Shown piece after piece: positions 7,423 to 16,082 of a stretch of 35,740 bases of DNA. The stretch is from Bacteroides sp. (GTDB lineage Bacteria; Bacteroidota; Bacteroidia; Bacteroidales; Bacteroidaceae), in NCBI RefSeq assembly GCF_029057325.1, contig NZ_JAICZW010000054.1, forward strand, positions 1 through 35,740, given 5' to 3'. Made by a program: the position numbers and the translations under genes. The stretch's first letter is position 1; every line of letters starts with the position of its first letter. A model generated the notes under the pieces. It worked only from the letters and a program-made list of their open reading frames with translations. It ran no database searches and was not told the origin of the DNA.

Positions 7423-9329
7423 TGTGCCAAATCTTCTTCTATGATCAGGTTGTTGATGATAAAGTTCTGTCGTTCCATGGTATTCTTTCCCATGTAGAAT
7501 TCCAGCAGTTCCTTGACGAGGTCGGTCTTGCGCAGCGACACCTGCTCCAGGCGCATCTCCTTGCCGATGAAGTGGCGGAACTCGTCGGGCGAGATTTCGC
7601 CCAATCCTTTGAAGCGGGTGATTTCGGGGTTCGGTCCCAGCTCGTCGATGGACTTCACGCGCTCCTCTTCCGAGTAGCAGTAGTCGGTGCGCTTCTTGTT
7701 GCGCACGCGGAAGAGCGGGGTTTGCAGGATATACACGTGCCCCTTCTTGATGAGGTCGGGGAAGAATTGCAGGAAGAAGGTGATGATGAGCAGGCGGATG
7801 TGCATGCCGTCCACATCGGCATCGGTGGCCACGATGACTTTGTTGTAGCGCAGTCCTTCGATGCCGTCTTCGATGTTCAGGGCGGCTTGCAGCAGGTTGA
7901 ACTCTTCGTTCTCATAGACCACCTTCTTGGTCAGTCCGAATGAGTTCAGCGGTTTGCCTCGCAGGCTGAATACCGCCTGTGTGTTCACGTCGCGGCTCTT
8001 GGTGATGGAGCCGCTGGCGGAGTCACCCTCGGTGATGAAGATGCACGATTCGGTTTCCTGCTCCTTGCCCTTGCCGTCGTTCAGGTGGTAGCGGCAGTCG
8101 CGCAGCTTGCGGTTGTGCAGGTTCGCCTTCTTGGCACGTTCGCGTGCCAGCTTGGTGACGCCGGCGATGGCCTTGCGCTCCTTCTCGGAGTCCTGTATCT
8201 TTTGCAGCATCACTTCCGCCACCAGCGGGTTTTTGTGCAGGTAGTTGTCCACTTCGGTCTTGATGAAGTCGCCCACGTACTTGTTCACCGTGGGTCCGGC
8301 GGGCTTGTTCTCTTGCGGCACGGCGGGCCACATGTTGTTGCTGCCTAACTTGGTCTTGGTCTGGCTCTCGAACATGGGTTCTTCCACGTCGATGGCGATG
8401 GCGGCAACCAGTCCGTTGCGGATGTCGGCATACTCTTGGTTCTTGTTGTAGAACTCCTTGATGGTGCGGGCGATGTGCTCTTTCAGCGCCGTCTGGTGCG
8501 TACCGCCCTGGGTGGTGTGCTGCCCGTTGACGAAGGAGTAGTACTCCTCGCCGTACTGGTTGGTGTGGGTGAAGGCTATTTCGATGTCCTCTCCCTTCAG
8601 GTGGATGATGTCGTAGAGGCCTTCGCTGGTCATGTTGTCCTTCAGCAGGTCTTCCAGTCCGTGGCGCGAGACGATGCGCTGGCCGTTGTAGATGAAGGTG
8701 AGTCCTGTGTTCAGGTAGGTATAGTTACGTAGCAGGTTCTCTACGAACTGGTTCTGGAAGAAGTAGTTCAGGAAGAGCGTGTTGTCCGGCTCAAAGAAGA
8801 TGAAGGTTCCGTTCTCTTCGGCGCTCTCTTCGGTGGTGTCGGTTTGCAGCACGCCTTTCTCGAAGGTGGCGGCGCGTACCTTGCCGTCGCGGTAGCTGCG
8901 CACTTCGAAGCGGCTGCTCAGTGCGTTGACTGCCTTGATGCCGACACCGTTCAGTCCGACGCTCTTCTTGAACGCCTTGCTATCATATTTGCCTCCGGTG
9001 TTCAGCTTGCTGACGGCTTCAATCAGTTTGCCTTGCGGAATGCCTCGCCCGTAGTCTCTGACGCTGACGCGCAGGTTCTCTTCGATGGTGACTTCGATGC
9101 GTTTGCCGGCTCCCATCTTGAATTCGTCGATGCTGTTGTCCATCACCTCCTTCAACAGGACGTAGATGCCGTCGTCGCTCTGCGAGCCGTCGCCCAGTCG
9201 TCCGATGTACATGCCGGAGCGGACACGGATGTGTTCCATGTCGTCCAGGTGGCGTATGTTGTCGTCGGTGTATTCTACGGTCGGTTCGCTGAAGGGGAGT
9301 CCTTCGTTGATATTTTCTTCTTCTTTCAT
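7419..9329 (-). CDS. parE: DNA topoisomerase IV subunit B (type IIA, GyrB/ParE family)
   Basis: ATPase subunit of a type II topoisomerase that decatenates replicated chromosomes with ParC. 636 residues: GHKL ATPase domain with the [10 protein letters not shown] and DYGRGIP motifs, transducer domain, then TOPRIM with EGDSASGS and the DADVDGMH metal-binding motif, and the short C-terminal region with [10 protein letters not shown]. The sequence and length fit Bacteroidetes ParE better than GyrB, but the two families are close. The start at 9329 ([10 protein letters not shown]) is chosen because it follows a TAnnTTTG promoter; the longer frame to 9521 overlaps the AAA/DUF4143 gene and has no family character. 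It is followed by coaD with a 4-base overlap. ParC is not in the window. Confidence 0.92.
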   Translation of the reverse strand: MKEEENINEGLPFSEPTVEYTDDNIRHLDDMEHIRVRSGMYIGRLGDGSQSDDGIYVLLKEVMDNSIDEFKMGAGKRIEVTIEENLRVSVRDYGRGIPQGKLIEAVSKLNTGGKYDSKAFKKSVGLNGVGIKAVNALSSRFEVRSYRDGKVRAATFEKGVLQTDTTEESAEENGTFIFFEPDNTLFLNYFFQNQFVENLLRNYTYLNTGLTFIYNGQRIVSRHGLEDLLKDNMTSEGLYDIIHLKGEDIEIAFTHTNQYGEEYYSFVNGQHTTQGGTHQTALKEHIARTIKEFYNKNQEYADIRNGLVAAIAIDVEEPMFESQTKTKLGSNNMWPAVPQENKPAGPTVNKYVGDFIKTEVDNYLHKNPLVAEVMLQKIQDSEKERKAIAGVTKLARERAKKANLHNRKLRDCRYHLNDGKGKEQETESCIFITEGDSASGSITKSRDVNTQAVFSLRGKPLNSFGLTKKVVYENEEFNLLQAALNIEDGIEGLRYNKVIVATDADVDGMHIRLLIITFFLQFFPDLIKKGHVYILQTPLFRVRNKKRTDYCYSEEERVKSIDELGPNPEITRFKGLGEISPDEFRHFIGKEMRLEQVSLRKTDLVKELLEFYMGKNTMERQNFIINNLIIEEDLAQ

Positions 9330-9355
9330 GGGGTTTCGATTGTTAGGGATGCTTG

Positions 9356-9363
9356 CAAATATA
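9356..9363 (-). promoter_or_regulatory. -7 element for parE-coaD
   Basis: TATATTTG on the minus strand, an exact TAnnTTTG match, 26 bases before the parE start. A TTTG lies 22 bases further upstream, slightly further than usual. Confidence 0.45.
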
Positions 9364-9406
9364 TAACTTATATACGATATATACGCAAAGCGGCTCTTGG
9401 GTTTTA

Positions 9407-10537
9407 TCAAAAGTTCACAAATTCCAAATAGTTCTCCGGGATTATCACAGCCGTTTCTTCTATCGGATAATTTTTCAAGAAGGTATCGGGAAAGGACGTT
9501 TGCGCCTTCTTGGGATTCCACTTCATTTCAAAGACGGTGAACTTGCCGTCGGACTCTTCGATGTAGTCTATCTCCTGTTGCCGGGTGGTGCGCCAAAAGT
9601 AGCTTTTGGCAAAGCGCCCGGCGTAATGGTTGGCTTTGAGGCGTTCGCTGATGAAGAAGTTCTCCCACAGCGCACCGGTGTCTTGCCGCAGGTTGAGGGG
9701 AGCGAAGTTCTGTATCACGGCATTGCGGATGCCGTTGTCATAGAAATAGACTTTCTTGCTTTTTTTCAGTTCGGTACGCACGTTGCGGCTGAAGGCGTTC
9801 AGACGGAAGATGATGTAGCACTTTTCCAGCAGGTCGATGTATTTCTCTACGGTTTTGCTGTCCGTACCGATGGTTTGCGCCACTTCGTTGTAGGATACCT
9901 CGCTGCCCACTTGCAGGGAGAGTGCCACCAAAAGTTTTTCCAACAGTACCGGGCGGCGGATGTCATCTAAGGCGAGCAGGTCTTTGTAGAGATAGCTGTT
10001 GGCGATGTTCATCAGCAACTCTTTGGCTTCGTCCGCATGGTTGATGATGTCGGGATAAGAACCGTAGATGAGGCGCGACTCCAAAGATTGACGGATGGCA
10101 AGCAATCCCTTGTTCTCCAGCAACTCGGCGGTGGAGATGGGGTAAAGGTGGTATTCATACTTGCGTCCGGTGAGTGGTTCGTTCAGGCGGTTTTGCAGTT
10201 CAAAGGAAGAAGAGCCTGTTACCAGCAGTTGCACATCGGGAAAGTTGTCGGTAATCTTTTTGAGGGTCAAGCCGATTTCGGGCACCCGTTGCGCCTCGTC
10301 TATCACTACCAGGCGGTTGTTGCCGATGAGGAGTCTCAGCTCTGCGGTGTTGATTTGCGCCAGCATCTCTTTTACTTCGGGTTCGTCGCAGTTCAGTGAC
10401 AACAACGGTTCGGTACGTTTTTCCGTGATTTGCCGGAACAAGGTGCTTTTGCCCACTTGTCTTGCTCCAATCAGCAGGATGGCTTTCCCTTTAAACATCC
10501 GTTGTTCTATGACTTTCTCCAGCTTCCTTGTTATCAT
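9407..10537 (-). CDS. AAA ATPase with DUF4143 domain
   Basis: 376-residue cytosolic ATPase of the AAA_14-DUF4143 type, a family amplified in Bacteroidetes and archaea with no settled role. Walker A is GARQVGKST (residues 24-32) and Walker B is LVVIDEAQ with Asp80/Glu81; the sensor-like [11 protein letters not shown] and arginine-rich TGRKYEYHL follow. The second half contains a predicted winged-helix region ([22 protein letters not shown]) and the C-terminal DUF4143 domain with [11 protein letters not shown] and [25 protein letters not shown] split across it; that last segment resembles a PD-(D/E)XK nuclease-like fold (E...D...E-x-K). It has its own promoter, with a 23-bp inverted repeat over the -33 box. 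Some family members have been discussed as toxin-antitoxin or defence-like; nothing here proves that. Confidence 0.9.
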   Translation of the reverse strand: MITRKLEKVIEQRMFKGKAILLIGARQVGKSTLFRQITEKRTEPLLSLNCDEPEVKEMLAQINTAELRLLIGNNRLVVIDEAQRVPEIGLTLKKITDNFPDVQLLVTGSSSFELQNRLNEPLTGRKYEYHLYPISTAELLENKGLLAIRQSLESRLIYGSYPDIINHADEAKELLMNIANSYLYKDLLALDDIRRPVLLEKLLVALSLQVGSEVSYNEVAQTIGTDSKTVEKYIDLLEKCYIIFRLNAFSRNVRTELKKSKKVYFYDNGIRNAVIQNFAPLNLRQDTGALWENFFISERLKANHYAGRFAKSYFWRTTRQQEIDYIEESDGKFTVFEMKWNPKKAQTSFPDTFLKNYPIEETAVIIPENYLEFVNF

Positions 10538-10563
10538 AATTTTTCTTCGTTTTGATGCAAGGG

Positions 10564-10594
10564 CAAAGATAAGTTGTTTTTCTGCTAATCCAAA
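10564..10594 (-). promoter_or_regulatory. Promoter of the AAA/DUF4143 gene
   Basis: Near-ideal Bacteroides promoter on the minus strand: TTTG (10594-10591), 19 bases, TATCTTTG (10571-10564), 26 bases before the start codon. The -33 box lies within one arm of the 23-bp inverted repeat. Confidence 0.7.
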
Positions 10595-10652
10595 AAGTTG
10601 CGGTAACTTTTTGGATCGTAATCCGAAATGTTACCGCAACTTTTTGGATTAG
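10585..10652. promoter_or_regulatory. 23-bp perfect inverted repeat over the AAA/DUF4143 promoter, putative operator
   Basis: Arms at 10585-10607 and 10630-10652 are exact reverse complements with a 22-base spacer. Each arm contains GTTGCGGTAAC or its complement, and the motif AACTTTTTGGAT also occurs as a direct repeat. The gene-proximal arm contains the -33 box. The symmetry, spacing and overlap suggest an operator bound by two dimers, or a cruciform. Confidence 0.65.
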
Positions 10653-10725
10653 GACGGTTAAGTCCTAAAATGCGTTTATCTTGAACTTTCTAAGTTTGTA
10701 AGTTTATTTCTTTTAAAACTTAATC

Positions 10726-11859
10726 TTATATCTTCTTCACAAAGCACCTCCTCCGCTTGTGCTGCTCCGTCTTGAAGTATTCCCATTGTGCCTGCACTTT
10801 GCCGTTCAGTTCCAGTTCGGGGTTGCTTTCGGCATATTCGAAGCCGAGTTGCTGATAGACGGGGATGAGGTCGGAGAAGAGCAGGGCGTTCACGCCTTTG
10901 TTCTGGTATTCGGGCTTTACGGCCACCAGCAGCAAGTCCAGCATCTTGGGATATCTCTTCAGGAAGAGCGTCTTGCCCAAGTGGTACCAGCCGAAGGGGA
11001 GGAGCCGTCCGTGCGACTTCTGCAAGGCTTCGGAGAGGGAGGGCATGGAGATGCCCACGGCTATCAGTCGGTCGTCGGCATCGGTGATGAGCGTCACCAT
11101 GCGCAGGTCCACGATGGGGAGGAACATCTTGATGTACTGCTCTATCTGCTGTTGCGACAGGGCGGAGTAGCCGTAGAGGGGCCGGTAGGCCTCGTTCATC
11201 AGTTCGAAGATGGCCTGTCCGTATTCTTTGGCAATCTTGCTCGACGAGGTGTATTTCTTTATTTTGAGGTTGTATTTGCGCTGGATGAGGTCGGAGATGC
11301 GCTTGTGCTTGTCGGGAATGGCGTCGGGGATGTAGATTTTGTATTCCACCCAGTCGGCATCCTTCTCAAAGCCCATGCGTTCCAAATGTTGAGGGTAGTA
11401 GGGATAGTTGTAGATGGTCGCCATGGTGCTGAGTTGGTCGAAGCCTTCGACCAGCATCCCTTCGGCATCGAAGTCGGTGAAGCCCAGCGGACCCTGTATG
11501 TGGGTCATGCCGCGTTCCTTGCCCCACGCCTCGACGGCGTGCATCAGGGCATCGGACACTTCGGCGTCGTCGATGAAGTCTATCCAGCCGAAGCGGACTT
11601 CCTTCTTGTCCCAGGTCTGGTTTGCCTTGTGGTTGATGATGGCGGCTACGCGACCTACGATTTGTCCGTCGCGGTAGGCCAGAAAATAGTCGGCCTCACA
11701 GAACTCGAAGGCGGCATTCTTCTTCTTATTGAAGGTGTTGAGCATGTCATCGAAGAGGTCGGGCACGGAGTAAGGGTTGTCTTTATACAACCGATAATTG
11801 AAACGGATGAAGCGTTCCAGTTCCCGTCTGGTGGTTACTTTCTTGATTGTAATGGCCAT
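10726..11859 (-). CDS. GNAT-like N-acyltransferase, function unknown
   Basis: 377-residue cytosolic protein of a conserved Bacteroidetes family. The N-terminal part (about 1-120) and the C-terminal part (about 270-360) resemble GNAT folds: AAIINHKANQTWDKKEVRFGWIDF, and later LLLVAVKPEYQNKGVNALLFSDL split by the Q-x-x-G-V/N-A acyl-CoA-binding type loop. The family is usually annotated as N-acetyltransferase or hypothetical; no substrate is known to me. It stands alone with its own promoter, between the AAA/DUF4143 gene and the exchanger, all on the minus strand. Moderate confidence in GNAT membership, none for a specific reaction. Confidence 0.8.
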   Translation of the reverse strand: MAITIKKVTTRRELERFIRFNYRLYKDNPYSVPDLFDDMLNTFNKKKNAAFEFCEADYFLAYRDGQIVGRVAAIINHKANQTWDKKEVRFGWIDFIDDAEVSDALMHAVEAWGKERGMTHIQGPLGFTDFDAEGMLVEGFDQLSTMATIYNYPYYPQHLERMGFEKDADWVEYKIYIPDAIPDKHKRISDLIQRKYNLKIKKYTSSSKIAKEYGQAIFELMNEAYRPLYGYSALSQQQIEQYIKMFLPIVDLRMVTLITDADDRLIAVGISMPSLSEALQKSHGRLLPFGWYHLGKTLFLKRYPKMLDLLLVAVKPEYQNKGVNALLFSDLIPVYQQLGFEYAESNPELELNGKVQAQWEYFKTEQHKRRRCFVKKI

Positions 11860-11881
11860 AGTTCTTTCTATATTGAGGGTG

Positions 11882-11911
11882 CAAAGATACGTTTTCCATA
11901 CATAAAAGCAA
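11882..11911 (-). promoter_or_regulatory. Promoter of the GNAT-like gene
   Basis: On the minus strand TTGC (11911-11908), 18 bases, TATCTTTG (11889-11882), 22 bases before the start codon. Confidence 0.6.
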
Positions 11912-11940
11912 TCAAGAATGAGCAGGAATCTTTTTCTTTG

Positions 11941-12046
11941 AAGGAGTTAAAGGCCGATACTCCGCCTTGTGCAAATAGCGCTATCGCAAGTAGGACTATC
12001 GGCTTCTAACTCCCGATAACTCCCTTTAACTCCCGAATAACTCCTT
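11941..12046. repeat. Imperfect hairpin and tandem TAACTCC repeats downstream of the exchanger gene
   Basis: Arms at 11941-11963 and 11993-12013 (GGAGTT...CCGATACTCC against GGACTATCGG...AACTCC) can pair imperfectly. The right arm runs into four TAACTCC copies at 12007, 12017, 12027 and 12038. It follows the exchanger stop and precedes the GNAT-like promoter, so it may terminate the exchanger transcript. Confidence 0.55.
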
Positions 12047-12049
12047 AAA

Positions 12050-13018
12050 TCAAATCTTATATATCAGCACCGCCGTATAAGCGATGTATGCCAGCATCAG
12101 CACGCTGCCTTCCACCCGGGTGATGGTGCGCTTGCCAAAGAAACAGCCGAAGAGCCAGAAGAGGATGCCCGAACCTACCAGTGCCCAAAGGTCCAGGTTG
12201 GTGATGCCCGCCAGATGCAGCGGGGTGATGGATGCCGAACAGCCCAGCACAAGGAAGATGTTGAACAGGTTGCTGCCGATGACATTGCCGATGGCTATCT
12301 CCGGATTCTTCTTCAGGGCGGCTACGACCGATGTGGCAAGTTCGGGCAACGAGGTGCCGCCGGCCACCAGCGTCAGTCCGATGACCGACTCGCTGACACC
12401 TAGGCTGCGGGCAATGCCGCAAGCGCCGTCCACGAAGAAGCTGCCCCCGGCAATAAGTCCGGCAAGTCCGCCTACGATGTAGAGCAGCGATTTCCATAGA
12501 GGCAGTTCCTTGATTTCCGTCTCCTCTTCCGGCTGTCCGTCTGTCGGCTTGCCGTGCGAGGCGATGGCGAAGGTGTAGCTCAGGAAGACGACGAAGAAGC
12601 CGAGCAGCACCAACCCGTCGGTGACGCTGAGCACGTTGTCGTTGCCGCCGTCCAGAAAGAGGTCGTTGCAGCACACCAGCAGGACGAGCGAGGCGAGTAT
12701 GCAGAGGGGAATCTCCTTCGCCAGCATGTTTCGGGTGACGGCAATGGGGGCGAAGAGCGCCGTGCAGCCCACTATCATCAGCGTGTTGAAGAGGTTGCTT
12801 CCCACCACATTGCCCACGGAGATGTCCGCGCTGCCCTTCAGGGCGGAAGAGAGGCTGACGGTGAGTTCGGGTGCCGAAGTGCCGAAAGCCACGATGGTGA
12901 GTCCGATGACGATGGTAGGGATGTGGAAACGTTTTGCCACGGATGCCGCTCCGTCTGTCAGCCCGTTGGCACCCAATAGGATGAGGAGCAAGCCTCCGAG
13001 AAGTAATGCGATGTTCAT
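12050..13018 (-). CDS. Calcium/sodium antiporter (CaCA family, YrbG-like)
   Basis: 322-residue inner-membrane cation exchanger with about ten hydrophobic helices in two inverted halves. The duplicated alpha repeats are clear: GTSAPELTVSL with GNVVGSNLFN in the first half and GTSLPELATS with GNVIGSNLFN in the second. These hold the acidic and polar residues that bind Ca2+ and Na+ in the family. A cytosolic loop rich in acidic residues separates the halves (about 150-165). It probably exports Ca2+ against Na+ or H+. Transcribed alone from a promoter in the short palindromic region at 13030-13056. Confidence 0.93.
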   Translation of the reverse strand: MNIALLLGGLLLILLGANGLTDGAASVAKRFHIPTIVIGLTIVAFGTSAPELTVSLSSALKGSADISVGNVVGSNLFNTLMIVGCTALFAPIAVTRNMLAKEIPLCILASLVLLVCCNDLFLDGGNDNVLSVTDGLVLLGFFVVFLSYTFAIASHGKPTDGQPEEETEIKELPLWKSLLYIVGGLAGLIAGGSFFVDGACGIARSLGVSESVIGLTLVAGGTSLPELATSVVAALKKNPEIAIGNVIGSNLFNIFLVLGCSASITPLHLAGITNLDLWALVGSGILFWLFGCFFGKRTITRVEGSVLMLAYIAYTAVLIYKI

Positions 13019-13029
13019 GATTCTTTGTT

Positions 13030-13056
13030 GTTATCTTTGTACGCAACAAAGATAAC
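13030..13056. promoter_or_regulatory. 11-bp palindrome of two opposed -7 elements before the exchanger gene
   Basis: GTTATCTTTGT (13030-13040), 5-base spacer, ACAAAGATAAC (13046-13056). Each arm contains a perfect TATCTTTG element. The minus-strand copy (13054-13047) is correctly placed 29 bases upstream of the exchanger start. A third TATCTTTG lies at 13068-13075 on the plus strand. Neither plus-strand element faces a gene at close range. Confidence 0.55.
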
Positions 13057-13094
13057 GGTTTGTTACTTATCTTTGTTGACGGTTCAGGATAAAA

Positions 13095-14225
13095 TTACAG
13101 CATCACCGTCCGCCCCTCCGCAATGGAGAGCTTCGACCACGGCGTGACGGAAGTCCACAGGGCAAGGTCGTCGAGCGTTGCCGGGAAGGGCATCTCACCT
13201 TTCAGGTCGGCTTCGAGGGCTTTCAGCATGATGTAGTCCATGCCTTCGTGGTGGGTGTCCACCCGCAGCGCCTCGTTTCCCCATTGCTTCCAATAGCGAT
13301 GTTCGTAGCGGTCCACGTAGGGGCTGTCCGCCTCCCAGGTCTCGTCCGGGCTGACGCCTTCGATGTAGATTCTTCTTGGGTCGCCCTGCCAGATGCCTTT
13401 GGTGCCCTGCACCTCGAAGTCGAGGCTGCGCGGGCGGGGCAGTGTGGTGTCGTGCGTCAAGGAGAGGAGGATGCCGTTCTCCGTCTTCAGCTGGGTGACG
13501 ACGACATCGCCCAACTGAATCTCCACCTCCGTGTTGCCTCCCAAGTCTTTGATGCGTTGCCGCATACCTGCCGGTTTGGAGGCGAACGAGGTCAGGCTTT
13601 TGATGCGGTCCGTGCGGTTGATGCCGGCTATCAGGCAGAGGGGAGCCAGGCCGTGCGTGGGATAAAGGTCGCCGTTCTCTTGCAGGTAGAACTTGCTGCG
13701 CCATACGCTTTCCGTTTTCGCGCGGTTGCCGATGTTGCCGGCATCGTCCAGCAGCAGGCGTCGCAGGTCGTGGCGGTAGCCGCCCCGCATATAGATAATC
13801 TCGCCCAGCAACCCTTCCGCCACCATGTTGCAGACGGAGAGGTTGGCGCGCATGAAGAGCGTGTTCTCCAGCGGATAGACCCGGCAGCCGTGCCGGCCGG
13901 CCTGCTCTATCAGGGGTTGGTATTCGTCGATGTAGAGTCCGCCTTTTATTTCCAAAGCCACATGGCAACCCCGCGCCACGCATTGCAGGGCGTGCTGCAC
14001 ATGGTATTGCCAGGGCGAGGCGACGAATACCAAATCGGGAGTATGCTCTGCAAGCATGTTCAGATAGTCATCCTCGTCCCGGTTGTAGCACTTCATGTCC
14101 GGAAATTCTTCTTTCCCGATTCCCGGGTCGGCAAGCGCCACTACCCGGAAGGCAGGCAGTTGTTGCAATAGTTGCAACAACTGCCTGCCGCGATAACCCA
14201 CTCCGATGAAAGCAACTTTTATCAT
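13095..14225 (-). CDS. Gfo/Idh/MocA family oxidoreductase
   Basis: 376-residue NAD(P)-dependent sugar or sugar-like dehydrogenase. The N-terminal Rossmann fold starts with VAFIGVGYRGRQLL (GxGxxG at residues 7-12); the ALEIKGG segment is where the family has its conserved EKP-type catalytic lysine motif, here EIKGG, so a lysine is kept in altered context. The C-terminal half has the alpha/beta substrate domain with YMRGGYRHDLRR, reminiscent of the GH109-like branch of the family. No signal peptide is seen, so a cytosolic enzyme is expected. Substrate unknown. It is monocistronic in appearance, with its own promoter, and ends just upstream of the exchanger promoter. Confidence 0.88.
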   Translation of the reverse strand: MIKVAFIGVGYRGRQLLQLLQQLPAFRVVALADPGIGKEEFPDMKCYNRDEDDYLNMLAEHTPDLVFVASPWQYHVQHALQCVARGCHVALEIKGGLYIDEYQPLIEQAGRHGCRVYPLENTLFMRANLSVCNMVAEGLLGEIIYMRGGYRHDLRRLLLDDAGNIGNRAKTESVWRSKFYLQENGDLYPTHGLAPLCLIAGINRTDRIKSLTSFASKPAGMRQRIKDLGGNTEVEIQLGDVVVTQLKTENGILLSLTHDTTLPRPRSLDFEVQGTKGIWQGDPRRIYIEGVSPDETWEADSPYVDRYEHRYWKQWGNEALRVDTHHEGMDYIMLKALEADLKGEMPFPATLDDLALWTSVTPWSKLSIAEGRTVML

Positions 14226-14254
14226 AACTTGTCTTGATATGGTTTTGCAGGTTC

Positions 14255-14284
14255 CAAAGATACGGAAAAATCCGCTCCCGCCAA
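14255..14284 (-). promoter_or_regulatory. Promoter of the Gfo/Idh gene
   Basis: Minus strand TTGG (14284-14281), 18 bases, TATCTTTG (14262-14255), 29 bases before the start codon. Confidence 0.55.
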
Positions 14285-14442
14285 TGAATTTGTTTGCTTA
14301 GTGTCATTGCGCCTCCGTGTGCGGCACATTGACCGGATCCTGTGCGGCTTGCGTGCCTGTCCGCACAGAAGCATGGGATGAAACGGCATGACACGGCTTA
14401 GAAGGATGTTTCTCCTACGAGATAAAGAGGCTTAATGTAGGA

Positions 14443-14542
14443 GATAAAGTATATCTCGCGCCGCGAGATATACATCCCGGCTGCTGAGATGTGCATCTCG
14501 CGTGCTGAGATATACATCTCGCGGCGCGAGATGAACTTTATC
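14443..14542. repeat. GAGATATACATC hairpin cluster
   Basis: Arms at 14443-14476 and 14509-14542 are reverse complements at 30 of 34 positions. Between and within them, copies of GAGAT(A/G)T(A/G)CATC flanked by CTCGCG recur five or so times in both orientations. A strong structured element of unknown role in an intergenic region. Confidence 0.75.
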
Positions 14543-14666
14543 GTATAGCTTTTTTCCTTTTCCGACGGAAGAAAAGCTCTTTGGGATGCGGAGTTATGGC
14601 TTCTTGTCCCTATGGTCTGAGGGGAAGAGTGTACAAGGGCTTGTCGTTGCTTGCATTGTATTATGA

Positions 14667-14743
14667 TTTTAGGCACGGATTACACGGATTTCACGGTTTT
14701 TTCTTTGTCCTATCCGTGAAATCCGTGTAATCCGTGCCTAAAA
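14667..14743. repeat. 30-bp perfect inverted repeat, hairpin core shared with the MITE-like elements
   Basis: Arms 14667-14696 and 14714-14743 are exact reverse complements with a 17-base loop. The arm motif TTTTAGGCACGGATTACACG is the same as in the interior of the 23108-23244 element, but the AGATGTGTCAAAAC termini are missing here. It lies 20 bases past the methyltransferase stop and would form its terminator hairpin. Confidence 0.8.
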
Positions 14744-14762
14744 GAAAGCGTTGCAGAAGTTT

Positions 14763-16004
14763 TCAGATAGTCGGGGGACAAGGCGGCTGGCAGGCGATGA
14801 GCACCTTCTTTTCGTCGGCAAGCGTGGTGGCAAAGAGGTATGTGTCGCCACCTTCCGCCAGCTTCAGCCGCTTGCGCAGTTGGGCGACGGTGTCGGGGAA
14901 GTTGCGCACGGTGAGGTTGGCACGCTTTTCGTTGGCGAGCAGCGTCTTCACCTCTTTCTTGTTGAAGCCGCAGCAGCCGGTGATGCGGAACTTGCGTCCG
15001 GGAAAGTCGGGCAGCCACGCGTTCGAGGTGTAGAGGTGGCTGCTGGGATGCAGCTTCTCCACTTTATATATAGAAGCAATGCTGCGGAAGGCACCGGCTT
15101 TCATTGCCGAGGCGTTCGGTTCGTAGAGGTAGGTGCGGGGGACGGCGGCGTAGCTGCACGGGTTTTCCCGTTCCCAGCGGCGGGTGAAGGTGAGCGACTG
15201 CCATTCGCCTCCGTTGAGCAGGTTGACACAGTGGATGGGCACTTCGTCGGCAGGCAGGCGGACATCGCCGTTCAGCACGAGCAGCAGCTCCTTGCACTCG
15301 TTGCTTACGGAGACGATGTGCGCCTCCTCCACGTGCTTCAGGTCGTTCAGGGCAAGGGTGAGGTCCAGCATGGGCGAGAGTTTCACCAGCACGCGCCGGG
15401 CTTTCTGCACCAGCAACGCTTCGAGTGCGGCGACGTCCGGTTCGCAATCGGCTATTGCCACCGTCTTCCCGCCGTGCCCGTCGCGGCGTGCCGGGTCGAT
15501 GAAGAGCCAGTCCGCCGGGTCCATCTCTTGCAGGTGGTGCAGGCTGTCGTCGTGGCAGACGGTGATGTGGTGCAAGCCTAAGGCGGGGAAGTTGTGCGAG
15601 GCAAGGCGGCAAAGCGTTTCTTGCCTTTCCACATAGAAGGCTTTCCGGAAGCCTTCGGCAAGGAAGGAGCAGTCGATGCCGAAGCCGCCAGTCAGGTCGG
15701 TGAAGGTATCTCCTTGTACACTTGTCTCCTCGTCCCCTCGTTCCTTTCTCCTCACCACTTCCGTTTTGTAGCGTGCCGTCGCTTCCGAAGAGCATTGCTC
15801 CAACGGGAGGTGTGGCGGGCAAAGGATGGTTTCGTTTGCCGCCCACGCAGGTACTTTTTCCGACAAGGTCTGCCTGCCGGCAATTTGTGTGATGGCGGCG
15901 GGCATATCGACGTCAGGATATCGGCGGGCTTGTAGGGCGAGGCTGCGCACATCGTCGCGGCTGTGCGTGCGGATGAAGCGGAGGGTTTCTTCGGAGAGTG
16001 TCAT
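14763..16004 (-). CDS. THUMP-like class I SAM-dependent methyltransferase
   Basis: 413-residue protein of a Bacteroidetes family with an N-terminal ferredoxin-like or helical region, a central Rossmann methyltransferase domain and a C-terminal THUMP-like domain. The SAM motif region is DLTGGFGIDCSFLAEGF (about residues 104-120), the acidic motif is in FYVERQE, and motif IV is FIDPARRD. The C-terminal CCGFNKKEVKTLL region is typical. THUMP-like domains suggest an RNA substrate; target unknown. The ATG at 16004 is preferred over 16028, because the TATCTTTG promoter at 16026-16033 would put the transcript start after the upstream ATG. The first ~15 codons and promoter are duplicated at 17834-17957. 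Confidence 0.88.
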   Translation of the reverse strand: MTLSEETLRFIRTHSRDDVRSLALQARRYPDVDMPAAITQIAGRQTLSEKVPAWAANETILCPPHLPLEQCSSEATARYKTEVVRRKERGDEETSVQGDTFTDLTGGFGIDCSFLAEGFRKAFYVERQETLCRLASHNFPALGLHHITVCHDDSLHHLQEMDPADWLFIDPARRDGHGGKTVAIADCEPDVAALEALLVQKARRVLVKLSPMLDLTLALNDLKHVEEAHIVSVSNECKELLLVLNGDVRLPADEVPIHCVNLLNGGEWQSLTFTRRWERENPCSYAAVPRTYLYEPNASAMKAGAFRSIASIYKVEKLHPSSHLYTSNAWLPDFPGRKFRITGCCGFNKKEVKTLLANEKRANLTVRNFPDTVAQLRKRLKLAEGGDTYLFATTLADEKKVLIACQPPCPPTI

Positions 16005-16082
16005 AGGCTTGGTTGAATGTGGATGCAAAGATAGTGGTTTTATGCGTTAGCTTCGGTTTCCTTTTCAAGAAAATCAAGCAAG
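15959..16082. repeat. 124-bp direct repeat, left copy (methyltransferase 5' end and promoter)
   Basis: Matches 17834-17957 at 119 of 124 positions, same orientation. This copy is intact with the gene attached. It ends exactly where the IS-end pair at 16082 begins. Confidence 0.9.
16026..16033 (-). promoter_or_regulatory. -7 element for the methyltransferase gene
   Basis: TATCTTTG on the minus strand, 21 bases before the ATG at 16004. In the duplicated copy downstream the corresponding bases are altered (GTATCTTTG context kept, one flanking change). Confidence 0.5.

Larger units (their letters stand above)
14226..14762. other. 537-base region between Gfo/Idh and methyltransferase genes: promoter and two hairpin repeats
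   Basis: No credible gene. It contains the Gfo/Idh promoter (14255-14284), the GAGATATACATC hairpin cluster (14443-14542) and the 30-bp inverted repeat (14667-14743). A 92-codon open frame across the hairpin cluster only reads the repeat (MYISAREMHIS-type) and is not believed. Confidence 0.6.

Noticed and set aside
9330..9521. Longer parE reading frame starting at 9521
   Set aside because: It overlaps the AAA/DUF4143 coding region and precedes the TATATTTG promoter; the added residues show no family match.
10759..12009. Plus-strand frame of 416 codons opposite the GNAT-like gene
   Set aside because: Antisense shadow; it also runs through the promoter of the GNAT-like gene and has no family character.
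14398..14676. 92-codon minus-strand frame with repeating MYISxxEMHIS text
   Set aside because: It only translates the GAGATATACATC palindrome cluster; no promoter, no normal protein composition, so treated as a repeat.
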